A stretch of DNA of 64,000 bases from Cronobacter muytjensii ATCC 51329. Lineage in GTDB: Bacteria; Pseudomonadota; Gammaproteobacteria; Enterobacterales; Enterobacteriaceae. Below the pieces are notes generated by a model. That model worked only from the letters and a program-made list of their open reading frames with translations, was not told where the DNA came from and searched no databases. The DNA lies in assembly GCF_001277195.1 (NCBI RefSeq), contig NZ_CP012268.1:186001-250000 (forward strand), written 5' to 3'. Positions 1-7,644 of this stretch are shown one piece after another; position 1 is the first letter of the stretch; each line of letters starts with the position of its first letter. The position numbers and the translations under genes are program-made.

Positions 1-921
1 GTGCAGAGCCACGCTCACGGCCTGATGGGTACCATTCTGTCGCTGGTGCCGACCAATATTTTCGCCTCGATGGCGAAAGGCGAAATGCTGCCCATCATCT
101 TCTTCTCGGTCCTGTTCGGCTTAGGGCTGTCTTCGTTGCCGGCCGCACATCGTGAACCTCTGGTGACGGTGTTCCGCTCCGTGTCCGAAACCATGTTTAA
201 AGTCACCCATATGGTGATGCGCTATGCACCGGTGGGGGTGTTTGCGCTGATCTCGGTAACAGTGGCGAACTTTGGTTTCGCATCGCTCTGGCCGCTCGCG
301 AAACTGGTCATTCTGGTGTACGTGGCGATTCTGTTCTTCGCGCTGGTGGTGCTCGGCGCGGTGGCGCGGATGTGCGGGCTGCGCGTCTGGACGCTGATCC
401 GCATTCTGAAAGATGAGCTGATTCTGGCCTACTCCACGGCAAGCTCTGAAAGCGTGCTGCCGCGTATTATCGAAAAAATGGAAGCCTATGGCGCGCCTGC
501 TTCCATCACAAGCTTTGTAGTCCCTACCGGCTACTCCTTTAACCTCGACGGCTCCACGCTCTACCAGAGCATCGCGGCGATTTTCATCGCGCAGCTTTAC
601 GGTATTGAGCTGTCGCTGGGCCAGGAAATTATCCTGGTGCTGACGCTGATGGTGACCTCAAAAGGGATCGCGGGCGTCCCGGGCGTCTCTTTTGTGGTGC
701 TGCTGGCGACGCTTGGCAGCGTGGGCATTCCGCTGGAAGGCCTGGCCTTTATCGCGGGCGTTGACCGTATCCTCGACATGGCGCGCACCGCGCTGAACGT
801 GGTGGGTAATGCGCTGGCGGTGCTGGTTATCGCCAAGTGGGAGCACAAATTCGACCGCAAAAAAGCGCAGGCTTATGAGCGCGAGGTGCTTGGCCGGTTC
901 GACAGTACCGCCAACGATTAA
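1..921 (+). CDS. gltP: Glutamate/aspartate:proton symporter, C-terminal part
   Basis: Inner-membrane secondary transporter of the DAACS family that imports glutamate and aspartate with protons. Only the last 306 codons are present; the family is about 437 residues, so roughly 130 N-terminal residues lie before the window and the in-frame GTG at base 1 is not the real start. The part seen carries the serine-rich re-entrant loop (YSTASSESVLP), the NLDGS motif of the substrate site, the second re-entrant loop (SKGIAGVPG) and the helix with DMARTALNVVGNA. Several hydrophobic segments precede these. It ends in a charged cytoplasmic tail and is followed by its own terminator. GltP rather than DctA is chosen from residue similarity and synteny. 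Confidence 0.93.
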   Translation: MQSHAHGLMGTILSLVPTNIFASMAKGEMLPIIFFSVLFGLGLSSLPAAHREPLVTVFRSVSETMFKVTHMVMRYAPVGVFALISVTVANFGFASLWPLAKLVILVYVAILFFALVVLGAVARMCGLRVWTLIRILKDELILAYSTASSESVLPRIIEKMEAYGAPASITSFVVPTGYSFNLDGSTLYQSIAAIFIAQLYGIELSLGQEIILVLTLMVTSKGIAGVPGVSFVVLLATLGSVGIPLEGLAFIAGVDRILDMARTALNVVGNALAVLVIAKWEHKFDRKKAQAYEREVLGRFDSTAND

Positions 922-958
922 CGTTCTGCGCTGAACGCCTGCAATTTAACGTACTGCA

Positions 959-982
959 AACCCCGCTCCGGCGGGGTTTTTT
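959..982 (+). terminator. Rho-independent terminator of gltP
   Basis: Stem CCCCGC/GCGGGG with loop TCCG, followed by six T residues, 38 bp after the gltP stop codon. Confidence 0.9.
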
Positions 983-1180
983 ATGGCTCCGGCGGCGCGC
1001 TGAATGCCGTGTACGAGAGGCTTACGACCTGCCAGCCCGCGCCAACGCTGCCGGCGTAAAACAAGGCGGTGTAAACAAGGTGGCGTACCGCCAGAGGTGA
1101 TACGCCGATAACCGTAAAAACGGGTGCGTTAAGCACTCAACGCCAGCAAGTCGGGCGGAGCGAACTCCGCCCGGAAAGCA

Positions 1181-1333
1181 TTATCGGTCAGAGCAGGCAA
1201 GCCGTGCCGCCACCTCCTTATTTCCGTGCTTTATCGTTAACTCACATAACGTGCCGTGGTTAATTAAAGCGAAAATTAATATCGTGACGCAAAATACAAC
1301 GAAACATGCGAAAAGATATTTGAGTGGCTTCAT
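1181..1333 (-). CDS. Hok/Gef-family membrane toxin, copy 1
   Basis: A 50-residue peptide with the Hok/Gef layout: basic start (MKPLKYLF), one hydrophobic membrane helix with Cys in FCVTILIFALIN, then the family sequence LCELTIKHGNKEVAARLACSD. Members of this family depolarise the inner membrane when their stable mRNA escapes antisense repression. The start follows GGAGTAAAAGGC. It is too short for usual ORF cut-offs. The antisense RNA gene lies opposite the leader, at about 1381-1436, so this appears to be a complete type I toxin-antitoxin locus. The overlapping leader frame (mok) was not resolved. No frameshift is seen, so the toxin could be functional. Confidence 0.85.
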   Translation of the reverse strand: MKPLKYLFACFVVFCVTILIFALINHGTLCELTIKHGNKEVAARLACSDR

Positions 1334-1345
1334 GCCTTTTACTCC

Positions 1346-1374
1346 TTGCCTTTCGGCGAGTAAGCGGCTAATCT
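1346..1374 (+). promoter_or_regulatory. Predicted sigma-70 promoter of antisense RNA, copy 1
   Basis: TTGCCT, a 17-bp spacer and TAATCT, with transcription predicted to start near 1381. The same architecture recurs at copy 2. Confidence 0.65.
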
Positions 1375-1380
1375 CAACTT

Positions 1381-1436
1381 GTTGGGAGTTGAGGGTTAGC
1401 CTCGGGTTAATAGGAATATTGCCCGGGGCTTTCTTC
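1381..1436 (+). ncRNA. Sok-type antisense RNA, copy 1
   Basis: Predicted from a promoter just upstream and a terminator stem AGCCTCGGG (1398-1406) with CCCGGGGCT (1422-1430), followed by TTCTTCTTTC. The RNA would be about 55-60 nt and complementary to the leader of the Hok-type mRNA, as known Sok RNAs are. Ends are estimated. Confidence 0.65.
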
Positions 1437-1731
1437 TTTCTGTCCCTCGCGTCGGCTTAAGACAGAAAGTCTTAAGCACCTGACGTCCATCATAATGCTC
1501 ATCACGCCTGATTTAAATAAAAATCCAAATGTAATTTAACGCGGGTTTGTTGCATTTATTTTGGTGATGGATATTAAATGGCCGCAGAGTAATATGAATA
1601 TACGTGCCGTTTTTAGCGCAATAAAATCTCATATACCTACGAGCAGACCAAATTATGCGAGCAGAAAAAATGGGTGCGTTAAGTCCTCAACGCCCGGCAA
1701 GCCGGGCGAGGAAACCCCGCCCGGGAGAGCC

Positions 1732-1884
1732 TTACTTGTCCTTACAGGAAAGCTTAGCTGCCACTTCCTGGTTGCCGCTTCTGATGGTAAACTCGCATAA
1801 CATACCCCGATTCATTAAAGCAAAAATCAAAATAGTTACGCAGACCACTAATAAACAGGCCAGTAAATAACGCAGTGGCATCAT
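1732..1884 (-). CDS. Hok/Gef-family membrane toxin, copy 2
   Basis: A second 50-residue Hok-type peptide, beginning MMPLRYLLAC, with the membrane segment VVCVTILIFALM and the family tail LCEFTIRSGNQEVAAKLSCKDK. It shares the core CVTILIFAL and the C-LCE-TI-GN-EVAA pattern with copy 1 but differs at many positions, so the duplication is old or the copies were acquired separately. Two adjacent ATG codons are possible starts; the first is used because its spacing from GGAGTAAAAGGC matches copy 1. The antisense RNA gene lies opposite the leader. Confidence 0.85.
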   Translation of the reverse strand: MMPLRYLLACLLVVCVTILIFALMNRGMLCEFTIRSGNQEVAAKLSCKDK

Positions 1885-1896
1885 GCCTTTTACTCC

Positions 1897-1925
1897 TTGC
1901 AATTCGATGAGTAAGAGGCTAATCT
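1897..1925 (+). promoter_or_regulatory. Predicted sigma-70 promoter of antisense RNA, copy 2
   Basis: TTGCAA, a 17-bp spacer and TAATCT, conserved in arrangement with copy 1; transcription would start near 1932. Confidence 0.65.
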
Positions 1926-1931
1926 CAACTT

Positions 1932-1987
1932 GCTGATGGTTGAGGGATAGCCTCGGGTTAATAGAAATATTGCCCGGGGCTTTCTAC
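1932..1987 (+). ncRNA. Sok-type antisense RNA, copy 2
   Basis: Short RNA between the promoter at 1897-1925 and the terminator stem AGCCTCGGG (1949-1957) with CCCGGGGCT (1973-1981), followed by TTCTACTTT. Its terminator loop differs from copy 1 by a few bases, which could affect cross-regulation. Ends are estimated. Confidence 0.65.
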
Positions 1988-2033
1988 TTTCTGTCCCTCA
2001 CATTTGCTTAAGACAGAAAGCCTTAAGCACCCG

Positions 2034-2431
2034 CGCTTATAATACTCCTCTCCCTCAATTTTTAAATAACAAGCATAATGTAATTCCCAATGCACTGTTT
2101 GCAGGGTTTCTGGAATAACGCTCGCACTTTGTAGTCTTTTTAAATAACAGTTCGCTTAACAGAATATTATTACGCGCTCCCGTAAAGGCGGTGATTTACG
2201 GTATTTTATTCCCGGGCAGGCGTGCTGAAATGCCCGTATTGCATATTCTTATGAAGAGAGAACGCGTGCGGCGGGCCAGCGGTCCTGAAAACTATCGGGA
2301 ATGATAGTATACCCCACGCCCGTACACCCTTATCATCTCTCCCTTATGTCTGCCGAAAAGGCGAAGACGCGCTTGCGCGCCGCCCGGCCAGGCCTACCGA
2401 CAACCACAGCCGGAAAATACAGAGAGTCACA
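2034..2431. other. Intergenic region before the Hsp90-like operon
   Basis: About 400 bp without a recognisable gene. It must hold the promoter of the minus-strand hok copy 2 (TATTAT lies just before the CTTAAGCACC 5' end) and the promoter of the plus-strand operon that follows. No convincing operator or heat-shock promoter was seen before 2432. Confidence 0.4.
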
Positions 2432-4288
2432 GTGGATAACCTCATTACCGCGCCATTAACAGGACAACACGAGACGCCGGTGAACTTGCCGGGGTTAATG
2501 CAGGTGCTCAGCAAACACCTTTACTCCACGCCGATGGTCGCCATCCGTGAACTGGTACAAAACGCGCATGACGCGATTGTCAGACGACGACTGGAAGAGG
2601 GCGCTGCGGACCGGCTTGCGGAAATCCGCGTCACGGGCGATACGCAAAACCGCACCATCGTCATTCATGATACCGGCTCGGGCCTGACGGAGCAGGAGAT
2701 CCACGATTTCCTGGCGACCGTCGGCGTAGGCTATACCCGCCATCTGCGCCAGCAGGATGACGACACCGGGCTTATCGGGATGTTTGGTCTCGGTTTCCTC
2801 TCCGCATTTGTGCTGGCGGAGCGGGTCACGGTACACACCACCTCCTGGAAAACGCCCGATGAAGGCTGGCTTTACGCCTCCGCCAGCGGCGAAACCTACA
2901 GCGTAACGCCTGCGAGCCCACGCGAGCCGGGCGCCACCGTCACGCTGCATCTGAAAGACGAATTCTTATACCTGGCGAATAACAAGCTGCTCGGCGACGT
3001 GCTGGGCCGCTACTGCATATTAATGAAAGAGCCGCTGTTCGTCGGTGACGAGCAGACGGCGGTAAATCACCTGACGCCGCCGTGGCGCGCTACGTCGCAG
3101 GAGGGCGTGGCGCTGCATCCGGCGCTGCGTCAGAAGCAGAATATCGAATTCGCCAGCCGCTTCGAGCGCGCGTTTACCCCGCTGTGTACGTTGCTGGTCG
3201 AACCTTCGGGCGACAGCGACGCAGTTGGCATGCTGTGGCTGCAGGATGGCGCGACGTATGGCACCAGCGATAACCGCAATCTGTCGCTGTTCCTGCGCGG
3301 CATGTTGCTTGACGATCAGGCGCGCGAACTGCTGCCGCCCTGGGCTGGTTTTGTCGGCGGCGTTATCGAGTCTAACCGCCTGACGCCGACCGCCAGCCGC
3401 GAGGATTTGCAGCGCGACGTCACCTGGTACGCCACCCAGGCGGCGCTGACCGAGGCGCTGATTAACGGCCTCGCAGAGCTCGCCAGACAGCAACCCGCCG
3501 TCTGGCGTCGCGTGCTGGTGCGTCACAATGAAGCGCTGCTCGGCGCGGCCATCTGCGACGATCGTCTGTTCGATCTGTTAAAGGATGAGTTGCTGATCCC
3601 GACCTCACAGGGCGATCTGCCAGTGAAGGCGCTGCGCCAGAACAACACGCTGCATGTCATGCTCAGCGAAGAAGGCGGCTTTGAGGAGATGCTGTTCCGT
3701 CTCTCCGGGCGTCCGGTCGCGCTGGGCTATCGTTACGCCGTGGTCCCGTTCCTGCGCCGCTGGGCGACGCTTTATGGTGCGCGCCTGGTGGAAGTGGGCA
3801 CGTCGGCGGGTAACGAGCAGCTTTTTGCGCTGCATGACGTCAGCGAGGAAGAAGCCGCCTGGTGGAGCGAGCAGTTGCGCGACGACGAGGAGTGCGTGAT
3901 GTCCTCGTTTGAGCCCGCGACGCTGCCGCTGGTGATGGTGGTCAACCGCGACGCCGAGCTGAAAGCCCGGCTGGAGCAGGATGATGCCGATCGTCGTATG
4001 AGCACCGCCGCGCTAATGCTGGCGCGCCAGTTCGCCAGCAAGATAGAACAGCAAGCGCCGGTACGGCTCTACATCAATTTTAATAATCCCGCGGTAAAAG
4101 CCTTATCACAGGCCTGGCGCGCCGGGCAGCCCATTGCGCCCGGCGCCACGCAGCTGCTGAAAAGCCTCAAAATTATTCTTGCTCTGGCGACGGGAGATTC
4201 CCGTGAGTATGACTTCCGTCAGGCGCTGGAGACATTCAGTTGCATCACTGCGCAACTTATTACACCGACAACAAAAGGAAGCAACTAA
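2432..4288 (+). CDS. Hsp90-family (GHKL) ATPase distinct from HtpG
   Basis: A 618-residue protein with an N-terminal Bergerat ATP-binding fold of Hsp90 type: ELVQNAHDAI (Glu40, Asn44), HDTGSGLT (Asp80), and the glycine-rich lid GLIGMFGLGF near 113-122 followed by SAFVLAERVTV. The rest has the length expected for Hsp90 middle and C-terminal domains but little resemblance to HtpG. The start is GTG, 12 bp after the purine-rich AGAGAG. Its stop codon overlaps the start of the next gene (TAATG), so the two are probably translated together and act together. Hsp90-type proteins remodel client proteins using ATP; the client here is unknown. It is not the housekeeping htpG, which has different sequence and context. 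Confidence 0.8.
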   Translation: MDNLITAPLTGQHETPVNLPGLMQVLSKHLYSTPMVAIRELVQNAHDAIVRRRLEEGAADRLAEIRVTGDTQNRTIVIHDTGSGLTEQEIHDFLATVGVGYTRHLRQQDDDTGLIGMFGLGFLSAFVLAERVTVHTTSWKTPDEGWLYASASGETYSVTPASPREPGATVTLHLKDEFLYLANNKLLGDVLGRYCILMKEPLFVGDEQTAVNHLTPPWRATSQEGVALHPALRQKQNIEFASRFERAFTPLCTLLVEPSGDSDAVGMLWLQDGATYGTSDNRNLSLFLRGMLLDDQARELLPPWAGFVGGVIESNRLTPTASREDLQRDVTWYATQAALTEALINGLAELARQQPAVWRRVLVRHNEALLGAAICDDRLFDLLKDELLIPTSQGDLPVKALRQNNTLHVMLSEEGGFEEMLFRLSGRPVALGYRYAVVPFLRRWATLYGARLVEVGTSAGNEQLFALHDVSEEEAAWWSEQLRDDEECVMSSFEPATLPLVMVVNRDAELKARLEQDDADRRMSTAALMLARQFASKIEQQAPVRLYINFNNPAVKALSQAWRAGQPIAPGATQLLKSLKIILALATGDSREYDFRQALETFSCITAQLITPTTKGSN

Positions 4289-6603
4289 TGGATATCTGGG
4301 CATGGTATGAGCAATATCAGCGGGACCTGGAAGAAGCCGGTAAACCCTGGATAACGCAGCATGTCGATAAACTGATCGATTCCGTTGTTGAAGTGCAGAC
4401 CGGTAAAACCGAAGCGCTGTTGCCGGAAGCGCGCGCGCTGAAGAAAACTTCAGGCAATCCGTGGATCGAAGTCATGGTCGGCCACTGGGAGATGCGCCAC
4501 CGCATCGGCAACCTTGGTGAAGGCGAAAAAGCGCTGGGCGACGTGGTCGCGCTGTTTGAACGCGCCCATCAGGCCGATGCCGCGGAGTGCCCGCAATCCA
4601 TTTGCGTCACCCAGGATCTCAGCGCCTGTTACAGCAACGTCGATGGTCCGGGCTGGGCGGATGAACGTATCGCCGTCTGTCAGGAGACGCTCTCTAAAAT
4701 CACCCCGCTGCGCAGTTGCTTTCTGTGTCTTTCGGAAGAGCAATTCTTTGCGATGATCGACAAAGGCGAAGTTGAGCAGGCGCTGGCGTTTGTTCATCAG
4801 CAGATGGAAAAACGCCGCGCGGCAGGCGAAGAAGATGTGAATGGTCTGAAAGAGAACGAAGCGCAGGCGCTGATGCTGCTGGGCCGTTATGACGAAGCGC
4901 TGGCGATCATCGATCAGCTGCATGAAGAAGAGATGGAAAACAGCAGTGAGCAGACCCGCCAGGTCATGATGATGATGAAAGCGGAAGTCCTGGCGCTGAT
5001 GGGCCGCGAAGAAGATGCCCGCGAATGGCTGTTGCCGTGGGATCGTCTCACGGCTTATAACCGTATGCGCTGGGTACGCGTGGTGGAGCAACTGGCGCGC
5101 CTCAACCCGGCATACAATAACTGGCAGACCGGCAGCGCGCTGCAACTGATCCTGGAGCAGCGTCTTGAAGCCCAGGCCTGGCGCGAAGCGGTTATCGTCG
5201 CGAAAACCCATATCGCGATGGCGCTGGCGCGCGGCACCACCTGGATCGCGCGTCGCGCGCTGTCGCTGGCGAAAGACTGTGCCGCCAGATTGCGCAACCC
5301 GCATGACGAAGATGCCGCCCTGGCGGCGTTCGAGCAGCAGATCGCGGCGATGGAAACCCAGGTCGAACTGCCGGTGCCAGCCGAAGCGCTGATGGCCTGG
5401 CTTGAGGAGCGCGGCGAGCAGGAAGGCGTCACGCGCGATCCGGAGCAGGAGGCCCAGTGGCTGATGCTGGCGTCTGCGCAGCGCCCTGACGACGAAAACC
5501 TGTTGATGCTCGCGGCCTCAGCGCTCGAAGCTTGCCAGGCGCACGGCGAAGCGACAGATCTGCTGCGCGGCTGGCAGAAACGTCATCCGCAGGAGGAGGC
5601 GTCGCCGCTGTTCCATCTGCTTTCCGCGCTGCTTAACGCGCGCCATTACGAAGAGATCCAGACGCTCGCCGACACCTATCGCGATGCGCTGCCGCATGTG
5701 GCGTTGTGGTTTGAAGTGCAGGTGGCGCAGGCGCAGGAAGACTGGGAAAAACTGGAAACCTTAAGCCAGGCGCTGCGCGCCACGCCGCAGGGCCAGCAGA
5801 AAATCGCGCCGCTGATGCTGGCAGGCCAGGCGGCGATGCGCCAGAAAGCGTACGACCGCGCGACAGCTTACTTTAAAGATGCTGTGGCGATGATGGACGC
5901 GCGTGAAGAGGACGCCAGTAACATCCTGTGGGATCTGCTTACCGCCGCCAGCGCCAGTGAAGACTGGACGACCGTGCGTGAAGCCGGCGCGCGTCTCGGC
6001 ATGCAGTTCAGCACCGATGAAGGCCCGGTTGAGGAAGAGTGGGGCACTGTGCGCCTGCGTTTCTTCGAGAATCACGACGAATATTTCTATTTCGCCCAGC
6101 GAACCGGCCCGGTGACGGCGCGCGTTTTCCAGCCGTCATGGCGTAAAGCGCCGCAGCATATGAACGAGTCGGTGGTATTTGACGCTAACCTGCTCAACAC
6201 GCCGCCGGAAGATGAACAAGAGCGCGCGAACTTCATTCCGCTGCATAACGTCGTGAAAACGCTGGCGCCGGGCGACTACGCGCCGAGCTGGTTTATCGAC
6301 GGCGTCGATCCGGGCGAAGAGACGTTCAACGCGTTTGTGAATGGCGTGCGTCAGCGCGGCGGTGCCGTCTGGGTACATTGCGAATCGGATTACCAGGTCA
6401 CGGATAGCGAAAGCGGAGAAACCCTGCCGGGCATCTACTTTATGCTCGCGATGCCGCAGTCCGTCTCGCCGCTGGAAGTGGATGCGATGCTTGGCAAACT
6501 GACGCAGGGGTGGAAACACCCGATCCACTGGCTGGATGTCGCCATCAGGGGCGGCCTTGATGAAACCCGTCACCGCCAGGTGATGGAGCGCTACCAGCTA
6601 TAG
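4288..6603 (+). CDS. Large helical (TPR-like) repeat protein, partner of the Hsp90-like ATPase
   Basis: A 771-residue cytoplasmic protein, no signal peptide or membrane segment. The first 580 residues or so look like repeated helical hairpins of TPR type, for example ALMLLGRYDEALAIIDQL, LMLAGQAAMRQKAYDRATAYFKDA and the stretch around EALMAWLEERGEQEG. The last 180 residues are different in composition (FFENHDEYFYFAQRTGPVTARVF, GGAVWVHCESDYQV) and look like a separate globular domain that I do not recognise. The start chosen (MDIWAWYEQ) has AAAAGGAAG upstream and overlaps the previous stop by one base; a longer frame exists but lacks support. TPR proteins are the classic Hsp90 co-chaperone type, so a chaperone-adaptor pair is a reasonable inference; no specific function can be assigned. 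Confidence 0.75.
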   Translation: MDIWAWYEQYQRDLEEAGKPWITQHVDKLIDSVVEVQTGKTEALLPEARALKKTSGNPWIEVMVGHWEMRHRIGNLGEGEKALGDVVALFERAHQADAAECPQSICVTQDLSACYSNVDGPGWADERIAVCQETLSKITPLRSCFLCLSEEQFFAMIDKGEVEQALAFVHQQMEKRRAAGEEDVNGLKENEAQALMLLGRYDEALAIIDQLHEEEMENSSEQTRQVMMMMKAEVLALMGREEDAREWLLPWDRLTAYNRMRWVRVVEQLARLNPAYNNWQTGSALQLILEQRLEAQAWREAVIVAKTHIAMALARGTTWIARRALSLAKDCAARLRNPHDEDAALAAFEQQIAAMETQVELPVPAEALMAWLEERGEQEGVTRDPEQEAQWLMLASAQRPDDENLLMLAASALEACQAHGEATDLLRGWQKRHPQEEASPLFHLLSALLNARHYEEIQTLADTYRDALPHVALWFEVQVAQAQEDWEKLETLSQALRATPQGQQKIAPLMLAGQAAMRQKAYDRATAYFKDAVAMMDAREEDASNILWDLLTAASASEDWTTVREAGARLGMQFSTDEGPVEEEWGTVRLRFFENHDEYFYFAQRTGPVTARVFQPSWRKAPQHMNESVVFDANLLNTPPEDEQERANFIPLHNVVKTLAPGDYAPSWFIDGVDPGEETFNAFVNGVRQRGGAVWVHCESDYQVTDSESGETLPGIYFMLAMPQSVSPLEVDAMLGKLTQGWKHPIHWLDVAIRGGLDETRHRQVMERYQL

Positions 6604-6709
6604 TCGATATAACGGGCGGCGGTCAGCGCCGCCCGATTTGAGAATCCTCCGCTGTCTGCCTTTCTTTTCCCTCATTATTTTAAGACCAGTCAAACACAGG
6701 GCTGGCTTT

Positions 6710-7051
6710 ATGAAATCACATCTTCACGCCTGGCTTTTCGCCGCGCTGTCTCTCTCCAGCAGCCATGCGCTGGCGGACGGTCTCGATTCGGTCTTTGACG
6801 ATACGGTGAATGCCGTTACAGAAGCGATCAACGACGCGTATCGCCCGGATAGTCGCGACACGCAGGATAACCGTGACTACGACGACGAGAGCCGCACGCG
6901 TTATGACGAGAGTCATACACGTTATGAAGAGCGGCGCAGACGTCTGGAGGAGCGTCACCGGCAACTGGACGAGCGCCAGCGGCGACTGGATGAGGAACGC
7001 CGCCGTCTTGAGGAAGAAGAGCAGCGGCTGGATGAGGACGCGTATCGCTAG
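6710..7051 (+). CDS. yjdP: YjdP family secreted, highly charged protein
   Basis: A 113-residue protein with a cleavable signal peptide (MKSHLHAWLFAALSLSSSHA, probable cut after ALA) and a mature part that becomes a long Arg/Glu/Asp-rich helix with a near-heptad pattern (EERRRRLEERHRQLDERQRR), likely a periplasmic coiled coil. It matches E. coli YjdP (109 residues), which sits beside the phn operon, and here it also lies beside phnH. Function unknown. The start follows an ATG that restores the signal peptide to normal length; an upstream in-frame start would add 24 unlikely residues. Its TAG stop overlaps the phnH stop on the other strand. Confidence 0.85.
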   Translation: MKSHLHAWLFAALSLSSSHALADGLDSVFDDTVNAVTEAINDAYRPDSRDTQDNRDYDDESRTRYDESHTRYEERRRRLEERHRQLDERQRRLDEERRRLEEEEQRLDEDAYR

Positions 7052-7644
7052 CGGCCGCTGTCGGCGATTTCCACATGGGTCGCGCGCGGGATAGCCAGCA
7101 GGCGATCGCCACAGGTGAGCAGCAGATCAATGCCAAGCGAACCCGCATGCAAGCGATCGGCGAGCTGTTCAATAATGCACTCCGGCAGTTGCGGCGCGAT
7201 CATGCGCTCTTCCGCAATGCCCGCGCCCGTCAGGCGCAGCATCCGTCCACCGCTCAGGCTGTTGACCTGTAAAATCAGCGTGGCGCTGTGTTCAGGCGCA
7301 ATGGCGCTGCCGTGGGCCAGCCGGTCGGGCAACAACGGGTTGAGGTTGTCATCGGCGACGGCAAACACCGCGTCGTCCGGCGTTTCGGCAATCCGCGTGC
7401 CGGTATGAAAGCGCAGGTTGGAGCGCACAATATCATTTGCCAGTGAAGGGGACAGCCACACGGGCGTATCGTTATCGGTCAGCGTGAGCAGCACGCTGGT
7501 GGTGGCCACGCTGAGTGGCTGCCAGCCGTGGCGAAGCAACTGCAGCGACACAATTACGCCAGGCTCGCTCATGGCCTTTAGCAGGCGACGAAAGCACTGT
7601 TGCGCATCGTGCACCGGTGAATCAAAGGCGGTATTTAACGTCAT
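7048..7644 (-). CDS. phnH: Phosphonate C-P lyase core subunit PhnH, orphan
   Basis: A 198-residue protein close to E. coli PhnH (194 residues), including HDAQQCFRRLLKAMSEPGVIV, LTDNDTPVWLS and LSGGRMLRLTGAGI. PhnH is one of four subunits (PhnGHIJ) of the C-P lyase core that transfers phosphonate to ribose triphosphate. The frame is intact and the start ATG has GGAG upstream. None of phnC-G or phnI-P is present around it, although in E. coli phnH lies in the middle of that operon. It therefore cannot work as C-P lyase from this locus alone; it is a survivor of a deletion or has another role. A start eight codons upstream is possible but less likely. Confidence 0.93.
   Translation of the reverse strand: MTLNTAFDSPVHDAQQCFRRLLKAMSEPGVIVSLQLLRHGWQPLSVATTSVLLTLTDNDTPVWLSPSLANDIVRSNLRFHTGTRIAETPDDAVFAVADDNLNPLLPDRLAHGSAIAPEHSATLILQVNSLSGGRMLRLTGAGIAEERMIAPQLPECIIEQLADRLHAGSLGIDLLLTCGDRLLAIPRATHVEIADSGR

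Larger units (their letters stand above)
1122..2032 (-). repeat. Tandem duplication of a hok/sok-type locus
   Basis: Two diverged copies of one unit of about 360 bp lie head to tail on the minus strand, at about 1122-1480 and 1672-2032. Each has the same parts in the same order: a 3' end with GGGTGCGTTAAG on the plus strand (1122-1133 and 1672-1683), a GC hairpin, a 50-codon toxin frame, an antisense promoter and terminator, and a 5' end with CTTAAGCACC (1471-1480 and 2022-2031). In the mRNA sense the 5' GGGTGCTTAAG can pair with the 3' CTTAACGCACCC apart from one bulged C, matching the tac-fbi end-to-end pairing known for hok mRNAs. Confidence 0.75.
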
